A stretch of DNA of 64,000 nucleotides, taken from assembly GCA_039800165.1 (NCBI GenBank), contig JBDLRH010000150.1, positions 1-64,000 on the forward strand, written 5' to 3'. Below are positions 51,582 to 60,328 of the stretch, in pieces (positions within the stretch are counted from its first letter, which is position 1; every line of letters begins with the position of its first letter). The stretch is from JBDLRH01 sp039800165. GTDB taxonomy: Bacteria; Pseudomonadota; Gammaproteobacteria; Burkholderiales; Burkholderiaceae_C. The translations under genes were made by a program, and so were the position numbers. The notes beneath the pieces were generated by a model. The model saw only the letters and a program-made list of their open reading frames with translations, ran no database searches and was not told where the DNA came from.

Positions 51582-53336
51582 ATGACGCAGCCGCCTCGTG
51601 CATCGATGGAAACGACCTCCCCAGCCCACAACCCGGCACTGCGCAGCACGTTGCAGGTGGATGTGCTGATCACAGGCGGCGGGCCGTGCGGCCTGATGCT
51701 GGCCAACGAGCTCGGCCGCCGCGGCATCCGCTGCCTGCTGGTCGACCGCAAGCCCGGCACCGCTTTCAACCCGCAGGCCAATGCCACGCAGGCGCGCACC
51801 ATGGAGCACTACCGCCGCCTGGGCTTTGCGCACAAGGTGCGGGCGCAGGGCCTGCCCGCCGACCACCCCACCGACATCGCCTACCTCACGCACTTTGCCG
51901 GCCATGAACTGGCGCGGCTGCGGCTGCCCACGGCGCGCCAGGCCACCGAAGTCATCAAGACGATGGGCGGCTCGTGGAGCGCGGCCGAGCTGCCGCACCG
52001 CGTGTCGCAGAAGTTCGTCGAAGTGGTGCTGCGCGAGGAAGCACAGGCGCTGCCCGGCGTCGAGCTGCGCTACGGCTGGAACATGGTCGACTTTGATGAC
52101 GACGGCACGCAGGTCACGGCGCGTGTCGCACCCGTGGACGGATCGGTGCCGCACCAGACCGTGCACGCGCAATACATGCTGGCCGCTGACGGCGCGCGCA
52201 GCGGCGTGCGGGCGAAGTTCGGCATCGAATGGGAGGGCGTCACCGGCCTCAAGCGCAGCTTCATGGGCGGGCGCATGTTCGCGGCCTATCTGCGGGTGCC
52301 GCAGTTTTACGAGCGCAACGCCAATGACCGCGCCTGGATGTATGTGCAGGTGCATCCGCAGCTGCGCAGCTTCATCATGTCGGTCGACGGCGTGAGCGAG
52401 TTCGCCTTCCACACCCAGGTGCCCGAGGGCGTAGACCCCGACAGCCTGGGCCCCGACGATGCGAAGCGCTGGTTCGCGCGGGCGTACGGCGAAGCGCTGG
52501 AAGTGGAGGTGCTGTCCACCGGCCACTGGATGGCGGGCCATGCGCTGGTGGCCGGTGCCTTGCGGCGCGGGCGTGTGTTCATCGGCGGCGACGCGGCGCA
52601 TTTGTTCACACCCACCGGCGGCCTGGGCTACAACACCGCGGTGGAAGACGCGGTGAACCTGGGCTGGAAGCTCGCCGCCGTGCTGCGCGGCGAAGCACAC
52701 CCCGCCCTGCTCGACAGCTACGAGGCCGAGCGCAAGCCGCTGGCGCTGCGCAACACCGGCTACGCGCGCGGCTTTGCCGACTCCATCGGCCTGTTCGATG
52801 CGGTGCCCGAGCTGGATGACGACACCGCCGCAGGATCTGCGGCACGCGCTGCAGCCAGCGACTACCTGAACGGCCACGCACGGCGCGAATTCAACATCCC
52901 CGGCGTGACCTTTGGCGGACGTTACGACGCCTCGCCGGTGATCTGCCACGACAACACGCCCGCGCCGCCCGATGCAGCCAACACCTACAAGCCCAGCGCC
53001 AAGCCAGGCGGGCGGCCACCGCACCTGTGGCTGCCCGATGGCCGGTCGCTGTACGACCTGTTCGGCTTCGGTTGGACGCTGCTGGTCATCGACGCACCCG
53101 CCGTGGCAGACGACGCACAGGTACAAGGCTTCACCGACACCGCATCGCAGCGGCACGTATCGCTGACGGTGGTGCGCCACGCCTCGCCCGAAGTGAACAC
53201 GCAACTGCACGCGCTGTACGAGGCGCCGCTGGTGCTGATCCGGCCGGACCACATGATTGCGTGGCGTGGCGCCGATGCGCGCGAGGCTGGCGCGGTGTGG
53301 GATCGCGTGCTGGGGCATTCGACAACAGCGACTTAA
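51582..53336 (+). CDS. FAD-dependent aromatic hydroxylase (PheA/TfdB-type monooxygenase)
   Basis: About 584 aa. The FAD motif VLITGGGPCGLMLANELGRRG is near residue 30. The second motif GRVFIGGDAAHLFTPTGGLGYNTAVEDAVNLGWKLAAVL is in the middle, and a thioredoxin-like C-terminal domain follows. Flavoprotein hydroxylases of this type add an OH to a phenolic ring at the cost of NAD(P)H. The ATG at 51582 is used; 51606 is an alternative. It precedes the SDR by 51 bases. Confidence 0.9.
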   Translation: MTQPPRASMETTSPAHNPALRSTLQVDVLITGGGPCGLMLANELGRRGIRCLLVDRKPGTAFNPQANATQARTMEHYRRLGFAHKVRAQGLPADHPTDIAYLTHFAGHELARLRLPTARQATEVIKTMGGSWSAAELPHRVSQKFVEVVLREEAQALPGVELRYGWNMVDFDDDGTQVTARVAPVDGSVPHQTVHAQYMLAADGARSGVRAKFGIEWEGVTGLKRSFMGGRMFAAYLRVPQFYERNANDRAWMYVQVHPQLRSFIMSVDGVSEFAFHTQVPEGVDPDSLGPDDAKRWFARAYGEALEVEVLSTGHWMAGHALVAGALRRGRVFIGGDAAHLFTPTGGLGYNTAVEDAVNLGWKLAAVLRGEAHPALLDSYEAERKPLALRNTGYARGFADSIGLFDAVPELDDDTAAGSAARAAASDYLNGHARREFNIPGVTFGGRYDASPVICHDNTPAPPDAANTYKPSAKPGGRPPHLWLPDGRSLYDLFGFGWTLLVIDAPAVADDAQVQGFTDTASQRHVSLTVVRHASPEVNTQLHALYEAPLVLIRPDHMIAWRGADAREAGAVWDRVLGHSTTAT

Positions 53337-53387
53337 GCCCTGGCACCACCGCCACGGGATTTCATCATTCAAACGAAGGAGACCTGC

Positions 53388-54155
53388 ATGAACCTGTTTG
53401 ACCTGTCGGGCCGCGTGGCCCTGATCACCGGATCGTCCCGCGGCATCGGCAAGGCCATTGCCATGCGCATGGCCGAGCACGGCGCGAAGGTGGTGATTTC
53501 GTCGCGCAAGCTCGACGCCTGCGAGCGTGTGGCCGCCGAGATCAACGCCGCGCACGGGGCGGGCCGCGCGATCGCGGTGGCCGCCAGCATCTCGTCCAAG
53601 CCGGATCTGCAGCGGCTGGTCGCCACCACGAACGAGCGCTTCGGCCAGATCGACGTGCTGGTCTGCAACGCCGCCAGCAACCCCTACTACGGCCCGCAGG
53701 CCGGCATCAGCGACGATCAGTTCCGCAAGGTGCTGGACAACAACATCGTCTCCAACCACTGGCTGTGCCAGCTGGTGGCGCCGCAGATGATGGCGCGGCG
53801 CGATGGCTCGATCGTCATCGTGTCCTCGATCGGCGGGCTGCGCGGCTCGTCCATCATCGGCGCCTACTGCATCAGCAAGGCGGCCGACATGCAGCTGGCG
53901 CGCAACCTGGCGGTGGAGTACGGGCCGCACAACGTGCGCGTCAACTGCATCGCGCCGGGGCTGATCCGCACCGACTTTGCGCGCGCGCTGTGGGAAGACG
54001 AGGCGCTGCTGGCCGAGCGCAATGCGACCACGCCGCTGCGCCGCATCGGCGAGCCCGACGAGATTGCAGGCGCCGCGGTGTACCTGGCCTCGCGCGCCGG
54101 CTCGTTCATGACCGGGCAGAGCCTGGTGATCGACGGTGGCGTGACCGTCGCGTGA
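53388..54155 (+). CDS. Short-chain dehydrogenase/reductase
   Basis: 255 aa Rossmann-fold enzyme. It has TGSSRGIGKA (cofactor), NAASNPYYG (the NNAG-like site), the catalytic Ser in VSSIGGLRGS and YCISKAA (Tyr and Lys). A good AAGGAGA box lies 5 bases before the ATG. It probably oxidises a hydroxyl or reduces a keto group in the surrounding catabolic pathway. Downstream, repeated GATGATCG/CTTGATGA-type bases before 54230 hold no gene. Confidence 0.92.
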   Translation: MNLFDLSGRVALITGSSRGIGKAIAMRMAEHGAKVVISSRKLDACERVAAEINAAHGAGRAIAVAASISSKPDLQRLVATTNERFGQIDVLVCNAASNPYYGPQAGISDDQFRKVLDNNIVSNHWLCQLVAPQMMARRDGSIVIVSSIGGLRGSSIIGAYCISKAADMQLARNLAVEYGPHNVRVNCIAPGLIRTDFARALWEDEALLAERNATTPLRRIGEPDEIAGAAVYLASRAGSFMTGQSLVIDGGVTVA

Positions 54156-54230
54156 TGATCGCTTGATGATCGCGTGAAGACCGCTTGATGACCGCCTGAA
54201 CGATCGCAGCCTGCGCTGCGGCGCCGCCCT

Positions 54231-55097
54231 TCAGCCTGCGCGCCGCACGTGGTTGCGCAGCACGCCGACGCGCTCGACCTCGATCTCGATCACGTCGCCG
54301 TCCTTCATCCACACCGGCGGGTTGCGCGCGTAGCCCACGCCGGCTGGCGTGCCCATCACGATCACGTCGCCGGGCTCGAGCGTCATGCAGTGCGACATCA
54401 TCGAAATGGTGGGCGCCACATGGAACACCATGTCGGTGGTGGAGGCGCTTTGCATCACCTGCCCGTTCAGGCGCGACTCGATGTGCAGGCCCTTGCAGCC
54501 GGGTGGCAGCTCGTCGGTCGTCACCAGCCACGGGCCGAAGCCGCCGGTGGCATCGAAGTTCTTGCCCACCGTCCACTGCGTGGTCTTGCGCTGGTAGTCG
54601 CGAAAGGTCGCGTCGTTGAAGCAGGCGTAGGCAAACACATGGCCCAGCGCTTCGCTTTCGCTGACGTTGCGCGCCGTCTTGCCGATCACCAGCGCCAGCT
54701 CGGCCTCGTAATCGAGCTTGTCGGAGATGGCGGGGATCGGGATGCTGCCCTCGTGCGCGAGCAGCGATGACGGCCCGCGAAAGAAGATGGTCGGGTAGTC
54801 GGCCACCTTGTTGCCGCCCTCGGCCGCATGGTCGTGATAGTTCACGCCCAGGCACAGGATCTTGCTGGGCCGCGGCACGCAGGGCAGCAGCTGCACCTTG
54901 TCCAGCGGCAGGGTGCGCGCCTGCGCCGCACGGGCGGCAACGGCCGCCAGCACCCCCGGCGTGGTGCCGGCCAGCCCGGCGAAGTCGTTGATGGTGGCCG
55001 GCGCGCTGTCGATGCAGTCGCGCATGTCGGCCACGCCCGAAGCCGTGAGCACGCCGTAGCGCACCTGGCCGTCATGCAGGTAGCTGAGGAGTTTCAT
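54231..55097 (-). CDS. Fumarylacetoacetate hydrolase-family protein
   Basis: 288 aa. The FAH-family core reads ILCLGVNYHDHAAE, then KLDYEAELALVIGKTARNVSESEA (Glu-rich metal site), and VIVMGTPAGVGYARNPPVWMKDGDVIEIEVERVG. It hydrolyses or decarboxylates a ring-cleavage product. The start is at 55097 (MKLLSYLHDG). It follows tctC by 10 bases on the same strand. Confidence 0.93.
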   Translation of the reverse strand: MKLLSYLHDGQVRYGVLTASGVADMRDCIDSAPATINDFAGLAGTTPGVLAAVAARAAQARTLPLDKVQLLPCVPRPSKILCLGVNYHDHAAEGGNKVADYPTIFFRGPSSLLAHEGSIPIPAISDKLDYEAELALVIGKTARNVSESEALGHVFAYACFNDATFRDYQRKTTQWTVGKNFDATGGFGPWLVTTDELPPGCKGLHIESRLNGQVMQSASTTDMVFHVAPTISMMSHCMTLEPGDVIVMGTPAGVGYARNPPVWMKDGDVIEIEVERVGVLRNHVRRAG

Positions 55098-55107
55098 GAA
55101 AGGAAGT

Positions 55108-56082
55108 TCAGTCGACCTTGGCGCCGGTCTGCTGCACGACGGCAGCCCACTTGCGTGCCTCGGCGGCCAGGTAAGCGTCAAGCTCGCTGCGGTTCATGCG
55201 GATGGCCTCGAGCGACTGGGCGGCAAAGCCCTCGTTGATCGCACGTGCCTGCAGGATCTTGTTGATTTCGGCGTTCATGCGGTCCAGCACCGCGGCGGGC
55301 GTGCCGGCCGGCGCCATCATCGCAAACCAGGTGTTGGCCTCGAAGCCCGGGTAGCCGAGCTCGGCGACGGTGGGCACATCGGGCAGCGCGCCGCTGCGCT
55401 TGCTGCTGGTCACCGCAATCGGCCGGACCCGGCCCGCCTTGGCCAGTTGCACCACCGGCGGGATGGAGGTGGAGCCCACCGGCACCTGCCCCGACACCAC
55501 TGCATTGGCAGCAGAGGCCGGCGCAAACGGCACATGCTGCACATCCACCTTCGCGAGGTTGCGAAACAGCAACTCGGCGCCCAGGTGGGTGGTGGTGCCG
55601 TTGCCCGACGATGCGTAGCTGAGCTTTTCCGTCTTGGCGAGCGCGAGCAGCGACGGCAGGTCGGTCGCCTTGACCGACGGATGCACGTACAGGATGTTGG
55701 GCGACACCGCGCCCATGGCCACGCCCACGAGCTCCTTGCCCACCTGATAACCGGCGTTCGCATACAGGGACGGGTTGACCGAATAGGCGACGCTGTGCAT
55801 CAGGAAGGTGTGGCCGTCGGGCGCCGAGCGCGCCACCGCCACCGTGCCGATGTTGCCGCCGGCACCGGGCCGGTTCTCGATGACAACCGGCTGGCCCAGC
55901 ACCTCGGACAGGGGCTGCGCCAGCGCGCGCGCCACGATGTCGGTGGAACTGCCCGGCGGGAACGCCACCACGATGCGGATCGGCTTGTCGGGCCAGGCGG
56001 CCAGCGCGGGTGCAGCGGCCATGGCACCGGCCAGGCCCAAGGTGACTGCGCCGATGCGGCGCAGCGCGTGACGTCGTTGCAT
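55108..56082 (-). CDS. TctC-family (Bug) periplasmic binding protein
   Basis: 324 aa with signal peptide QRRHALRRIGAVTLGLAGAMAAAPALA. The family motif WPDKPIRIVVAFPPGSSTDIVARALA follows immediately. ENRPGAGGNIG and GTTTHLGAELLF are typical ligand-binding loops. Bug proteins bind carboxylates for a TctAB permease; none is in this window. It probably supplies the substrate of the surrounding pathway. Confidence 0.92.
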   Translation of the reverse strand: MQRRHALRRIGAVTLGLAGAMAAAPALAAWPDKPIRIVVAFPPGSSTDIVARALAQPLSEVLGQPVVIENRPGAGGNIGTVAVARSAPDGHTFLMHSVAYSVNPSLYANAGYQVGKELVGVAMGAVSPNILYVHPSVKATDLPSLLALAKTEKLSYASSGNGTTTHLGAELLFRNLAKVDVQHVPFAPASAANAVVSGQVPVGSTSIPPVVQLAKAGRVRPIAVTSSKRSGALPDVPTVAELGYPGFEANTWFAMMAPAGTPAAVLDRMNAEINKILQARAINEGFAAQSLEAIRMNRSELDAYLAAEARKWAAVVQQTGAKVD

Positions 56083-56140
56083 GCGGTCTCCTTGTGTTGT
56101 GGGGCCGTGCGTCACGCAGCGCCGGCCCGGAGCCGCAAGA

Positions 56141-57343
56141 TTACACCCGCTCGAGGATGACCGCGATACCCTGCCCCACGCCGATGCACATGGTGCACAG
56201 CGCGTAGCGCCCGCCGGTCTTGTGCAACTGGTTCACCGCGGTGGTGGCCAGCCGCGCGCCACTGGCACCCAGCGGGTGGCCCAGCGCGATCGCGCCTCCG
56301 TTGGGATTGACGCGCGCGTCGTCGTCCTTCAGGCCCAGCATGCGCAGCACCGCCAGGCCCTGCGCGGCGAAGGCCTCGTTCAGTTCGATCACGTCGATCT
56401 GCTCGAGCTTGATGCCGGTGAGCGCCAGCACCTTCTGCGTGGCCGGCGCCGGGCCGATGCCCATCACCCGCGGCGGCACACCCGCCGTGGCCATGCCCAC
56501 CACGCGGGCGCGCGGCGTCAGGCCGTACTTGCCGGCGGTGGCTTCATCGGCCAGCAGCAGCGCGCACGATCCGTCGTTCACCCCGCTGGCGTTGCCCGCG
56601 GTCACCGTGCCGTCAGGGCGCACCACGCCCTTCAACTTGGCGAGTGCCTCCAGACTGGTCTCGCGCGGATGCTCGTCCTTGCTCACCACAATGGCGTCGC
56701 CCTTTTTCTGCGGGATGGTCACCGGCACGATTTCACTGTCGAAGAAGCCGGCCTTCTGCGCGGCCACCGCCTTCATCTGGCTGGCCAGGGCCATGCGGTC
56801 CTGCGCCTCGCGCTCGATCTTGTGATCCGTGGCCACGTTCTCGGCGGTCTCGGGCATCGAATCGACGCCGTACATCTCCTTCATCAGCTTGTTGATGAAG
56901 CGCCAGCCGATGGTGGTGTCGTACACCGCATTGGCGCGGCTGAAGGCGGTGTCGGCCTTGGGCATGACGAAGGGCGCGCGGCTCATGCTCTCCACGCCGC
57001 CGGCGATCATCAGCGTGGCCTCACCGGCGCGGATGGCACGCGCGGCCGTGCCCACCGCGTCGAGGCCCGAGCCGCACAGGCGGTTGACGGTGGCGCCCGG
57101 CACGTCGATCGGCAGGCCCGCCAGCAGGCTGGCCATGTGCGCCACGTTGCGGTTGTCCTCGCCAGCCTGGTTGGCGCAGCCGTAGATCACGTCGGTGACG
57201 GCTGCCCAGTCCACCTTGGGGTTGCGCGCCATCAGCGCCTTCAGCGGCACGGCGCCCAGGTCATCGGTGCGCACGCTGGACAGGGCACCGCCGTAGCGGC
57301 CAAACGGGGTGCGAACGGCGTCGCAGATGAAGGCGTGGTTCAT
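56141..57343 (-). CDS. pcaF: 3-oxoadipyl-CoA thiolase
   Basis: 400 aa, normal for PcaF. It cleaves beta-ketoadipyl-CoA to succinyl-CoA and acetyl-CoA, the last step of the beta-ketoadipate pathway. Cys90 in NRLCGSGLDAV is the acylated nucleophile. GHPLGASGARL and CTMCIGVGQG carry the His and second Cys. The N-terminus NHAFICDAVRTPFGRYGGALS is characteristic. It precedes tctC and FAH on the same strand. A palindrome upstream may be its operator. Confidence 0.93.
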   Translation of the reverse strand: MNHAFICDAVRTPFGRYGGALSSVRTDDLGAVPLKALMARNPKVDWAAVTDVIYGCANQAGEDNRNVAHMASLLAGLPIDVPGATVNRLCGSGLDAVGTAARAIRAGEATLMIAGGVESMSRAPFVMPKADTAFSRANAVYDTTIGWRFINKLMKEMYGVDSMPETAENVATDHKIEREAQDRMALASQMKAVAAQKAGFFDSEIVPVTIPQKKGDAIVVSKDEHPRETSLEALAKLKGVVRPDGTVTAGNASGVNDGSCALLLADEATAGKYGLTPRARVVGMATAGVPPRVMGIGPAPATQKVLALTGIKLEQIDVIELNEAFAAQGLAVLRMLGLKDDDARVNPNGGAIALGHPLGASGARLATTAVNQLHKTGGRYALCTMCIGVGQGIAVILERV

Positions 57344-57377
57344 GGACTCTTCTCCGGAAATGAAAAGCAATGCTTAT

Positions 57378-57393
57378 ATGCACTATTGTGCAT
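57378..57393. promoter_or_regulatory. Candidate operator upstream of pcaF
   Basis: ATGCAC-TATT-GTGCAT, a 6-base perfect inverted repeat, lies 35 bases before the pcaF start. On the minus strand TATAAG follows, which may be the -10. The surrounding AT-rich patch stands out. A MarR- or GntR-type regulator is plausible but no such gene is nearby. Confidence 0.5.
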
Positions 57394-57441
57394 TAGTTGG
57401 CCCATCATGCCAAGGACGGCAGGCGGCGCGGCATCCGCCGC

Positions 57442-58359
57442 TCAGGGCGGGGACAGCACGAAGTCGTAGTCCAGGGTGCTGTACTCGCGGTCCATCACCC
57501 GGCCGTCGCGCGCGGTGCCCGCGGGCTGCGGCGCGAAGTCGACGATCAGCGAGGGCCGCACGCCGAACACCGCATCACCGTCCAGGTTGGCGCTGGTGCG
57601 GTCGAACAGATGGGTGACCAGCGTGCGCTGGCCCGGCGCGCGGATGCGAAAGTGCAAGTGCGCCGGCCGCCAGCTGCGGCCGGTGGTGGCGCGCAGCATC
57701 TGGATGGCCGTGCCGTCCTGCGGGATCGGGTAGTCCACCGGCACCACCGACCAGAAGCTGTAGCGGCCATCGGCGCCGGTGGTCAGCAGCGCGCGCGCCC
57801 ACGGTCCGTTGGCCGCGATGTTGTCCTGCATGTCGTACAGGCCGCGGTCGTCCGAATGCCACACGTCGATCAGCGCACCGGCCACCGGTTGGCCATCGAC
57901 ATCGAGGATGCGGCCCTGCACATGCATCGGCCGACCCACCGCGCCGGCGCTGATGTCGGCGCCCATCGCAAAGTGCGGCGCCTCCTCCAGCAGGAAGGGC
58001 CCCACCAGCGTGGGCTCGGTGGCGTGTGCGGGGCGCGGATATTCCTGCGTCACCGTCAGCATCGACAGGCCCAGCGCGTCGGAGAAGATCATGAACTCGT
58101 TGCGACCGTCCTTGCAGCAGTGGCCAGTGCGCTCGAGGAACTGCATCGCGAAGAACCATTCGTCGGCAGTCAGCTTCACCTCGGTGGCGAAGGCGTGGAT
58201 GTGCTGCACCAGCGCCAGCATGATCTGCCGCAGCCGCGGGTCGGGCGTGGTCTTGAAGCGCTCAAGCACCTCGTTGGTGATCAGGTGCGAGGCGTCGAAC
58301 AGGTCGCGCGCGGCGTTGGCGCCGGCAGCGGCCGGCTGCGCTGGCATCGTCTGGCCCAT
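57442..58359 (-). CDS. Intradiol ring-cleavage dioxygenase (catechol/hydroxyquinol type)
   Basis: 305 aa. The Fe(III) ligands are Tyr175 (DRGLYDMQ), Tyr210 (VDYPIPQDG), His234 and His236 (RPAHLHFRI). An N-terminal dioxygenase_N-type helical domain precedes them. It opens an ortho-diol ring to a muconate. The separate helical cap suggests catechol or hydroxyquinol rather than protocatechuate dioxygenase. It lies upstream of pcaF on the same strand, fitting a beta-ketoadipate route. Confidence 0.92.
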   Translation of the reverse strand: MGQTMPAQPAAAGANAARDLFDASHLITNEVLERFKTTPDPRLRQIMLALVQHIHAFATEVKLTADEWFFAMQFLERTGHCCKDGRNEFMIFSDALGLSMLTVTQEYPRPAHATEPTLVGPFLLEEAPHFAMGADISAGAVGRPMHVQGRILDVDGQPVAGALIDVWHSDDRGLYDMQDNIAANGPWARALLTTGADGRYSFWSVVPVDYPIPQDGTAIQMLRATTGRSWRPAHLHFRIRAPGQRTLVTHLFDRTSANLDGDAVFGVRPSLIVDFAPQPAGTARDGRVMDREYSTLDYDFVLSPP

Positions 58360-58455
58360 GGGGGGTCTCCTGTGCTGGATGGTGCTGCGGCATTGTGGCG
58401 CAGCGCGGCCCCCGGGCTGTCATCGGTGGCGTCACCTGCGTGCTACGCTCAAAGC

Positions 58456-58890
58456 ATGTTTTCTCCGTCACAGGCGGATGTGCGCCGCTTCTTTTGCGAG
58501 GTGCATGCGAAGGCGCAGCGCGGCGAGGCGCTTGACGCACTGCAAACGCTGGCCAGCCAGTGGATCGGCGAGCACCCGGAGTACCACGCAGATCTGGCCG
58601 ATGCCGATGCCGCCGTGGCCCGCGACTACCCTGCCGACGGTGGCCGAACCAACCCGTTCCTGCACCTGTCCATGCACCTGTCGATCAGCGAGCAGTGCTC
58701 GATCGACCAGCCGCGTGGCATCCGTCAGGCAGTGGAGCTGCTCGCCGCGCGCATGGACTCGCTGCACGAGGCGCACCACGCCACCATGGAATGCCTGGGC
58801 CGCATGCTGTGGGAAAGCCAGCGCTCGGGCCGCCCGCCCGACGGCGCGGCCTACATCGACTGCGTGCAGCGCAGCGCCACGCAGCGTTAG
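58456..58890 (+). CDS. DUF1841 protein
   Basis: 144 aa. It has the family pattern FFCEVHAKAQRGEALDALQTLASQWIGEHPEYHADLAD and NPFLHLSMHLSISEQCSIDQPRGI. The protein is mostly helical. Function is unknown. It is divergent from the dioxygenase. Confidence 0.87.
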   Translation: MFSPSQADVRRFFCEVHAKAQRGEALDALQTLASQWIGEHPEYHADLADADAAVARDYPADGGRTNPFLHLSMHLSISEQCSIDQPRGIRQAVELLAARMDSLHEAHHATMECLGRMLWESQRSGRPPDGAAYIDCVQRSATQR

Positions 58891-58913
58891 CACGGCCGCC
58901 GGCGCGCCGTGGC

Positions 58914-59393
58914 CTACACGCCGGCGCCGAAGATGTCGCCCAAGGTGTCGCCCAGTCCCGCGCTGAGTCCATCACCATCCGGCCCGTCGATCGCGTCGAG
59001 CAGCAGCCCGCCCGCCACCACGCCGGCGGCCACACCCACCGCCGTGCCCACCGCCGAGCCCACGCCAGAGCGCCGAACGGCGCCCGCGCCGAGCGTGGCC
59101 ACCTGCCCGCGCAGCCCGCGGCCCCACGCCCCGGCGGGCGATGGCGCTGCCTGCGCCAGGGGCCCATCGCCGTCGGCCGCATCGCGTGCCTGCAGCTCGG
59201 CGATGCGCGACTGCGCCGCCGCCAGCGCCGAGTGCAGCGCCATTGCCCGCTGCACCAGCAGGTACAGCGCATCGGGCTGACGCGCGCACTGCTGGAGGAT
59301 CAGCGTCTCGGCAACGAAGTCCTTGTCGGCGGCACGGCTGCGCAGCAGCGGCTGCAAGAAGCGCAGCAGTTCGTCGCGTTCCTGTTGGTTCAT
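58914..59393 (-). CDS. DUF2076-like protein
   Basis: 159 aa. An N-terminal helical region (MNQQERDELLRFLQPLLRS...) resembles DUF2076. A coiled-coil-like stretch follows (LVQRAMALHSALAAAQSRIAELQARD), then a Gly/Ala-rich membrane-like part (GVGSAVGTAVGVAAGVVAGGLLLDAI) and an acidic, Gly-rich tail. Function is unknown. Confidence 0.75.
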   Translation of the reverse strand: MNQQERDELLRFLQPLLRSRAADKDFVAETLILQQCARQPDALYLLVQRAMALHSALAAAQSRIAELQARDAADGDGPLAQAAPSPAGAWGRGLRGQVATLGAGAVRRSGVGSAVGTAVGVAAGVVAGGLLLDAIDGPDGDGLSAGLGDTLGDIFGAGV

Positions 59394-59475
59394 GGCACGG
59401 CTCCTCGGGCTGAGGCACAGCCAGCCCGCGACCACAGGCTAGGCCAACACCGCCAGACGCGTACGCCGCGGGCAC

Positions 59476-59503
59476 AAAAAAGCCCGCACGCGGCGGGCCT
59501 TTT
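59476..59503 (-). terminator. Rho-independent terminator after the cytochrome c4-like gene
   Basis: GCCCGC (59482-59487) pairs with GCGGGC (59493-59498) around a 5-base loop. A T run follows on both strands (59500-59503, and A at 59476-59481), so it may work in both directions. Confidence 0.85.
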
Positions 59504-59520
59504 GCAGCGTCGGCGCCAGG

Positions 59521-60198
59521 TCAGCGGAACTTGGCCTGCGGCACCGTCTTGAGGTCGCCCTCAAGCGAGCCGATGTACTTGGACATGGCCTTCAGCTCGG
59601 CGTTGCTGAACTGCTTGGCAATGCCGCCCATCACGCCGTTGGCTCGGCCAATGTTGGCGTTGCCTTCGGTCTTGTAGGCCTTCAGTGCGACGAACAGGTA
59701 GTCGTCGTACTGGCCGGCGATCTTCGGATACGACGGGTCCACCGGCTTGGCGAAGTTGGCGCCGTGACAGGAGACGCAGGCGCCCTTCTGGATCAGCGCA
59801 GCCACCGCAGCGGGCGCTTCCTTCGACGGCTTGTCGGCCAGCTTGGCCTGCGGGTTCACGCCGTGGGTCGCGTAGTAGGCCGAGATGTCGGCCATGTCCT
59901 GGTCGCTCAGCGACTCGGAGATGCCGCGCATGGTGGGGTGCTTGCGTTCGCCCTTCTTGTAGGCGTTGAGCGCAGCGACGAGGTACTTTTCGCTTTGGCC
60001 AGAGATCTTGGGCACGCGGTAGATCTCGGGGAAGCTGGCCTGATAGCCCTGGATGCCGTGGCAGCCAATGCACATGGCGATCTTCTTTTCGCCGTTGGCC
60101 GCGTTGCCCTTGACCTCCTGGGCCGAGGCGGTGACGGAGAACATGGCGGTCGCAGAAGCGACAACGCCCGCAAACAGCATGGACAACAACTTCTTCAT
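59521..60198 (-). CDS. Cytochrome c4-like di-heme protein
   Basis: 225 aa with a signal peptide ending in TASAQE. Two class I heme motifs are present, CIGCH and CVSCH, in two similar halves. Conserved KISGQSEKYLVAALNAYKKGERKH and KIAGQYDDYLFVALKAYKTEGN follow each. Such proteins carry electrons to terminal oxidases, perhaps the ctaC fusion here. The start at 60198 excludes a spurious extension. A TATAAT-type promoter lies upstream. Confidence 0.92.
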   Translation of the reverse strand: MKKLLSMLFAGVVASATAMFSVTASAQEVKGNAANGEKKIAMCIGCHGIQGYQASFPEIYRVPKISGQSEKYLVAALNAYKKGERKHPTMRGISESLSDQDMADISAYYATHGVNPQAKLADKPSKEAPAAVAALIQKGACVSCHGANFAKPVDPSYPKIAGQYDDYLFVALKAYKTEGNANIGRANGVMGGIAKQFSNAELKAMSKYIGSLEGDLKTVPQAKFR

Positions 60199-60236
60199 TT
60201 TGCGCGCACAATCCCGCAAGGGTTCCCTCGTCTAAA

Positions 60237-60253
60237 TCAGCCGCGGATTATAG
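60237..60253 (-). promoter_or_regulatory. Promoter block CTATAATCCGCGGCTGA before the cytochrome c4-like gene
   Basis: The minus-strand 17 bases include -10 TATAAT and match those at 45715-45731 exactly. The gene starts about 40 bases downstream. Confidence 0.65.
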
Positions 60254-60328
60254 CCGCGCGCCATCGACGCCAAAGCCGCGGCCCGCGTGCCGCCACCCCC
60301 TGTGCCCCCTTCTTGCCGCGCCCACGCC

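Noticed and set aside
50826..53930. Minus-strand frame of over 1000 codons spanning the FAD monooxygenase
   Set aside because: Only its C-terminal part (50826-51452) is a real gene; the rest is antisense to the monooxygenase and SDR.
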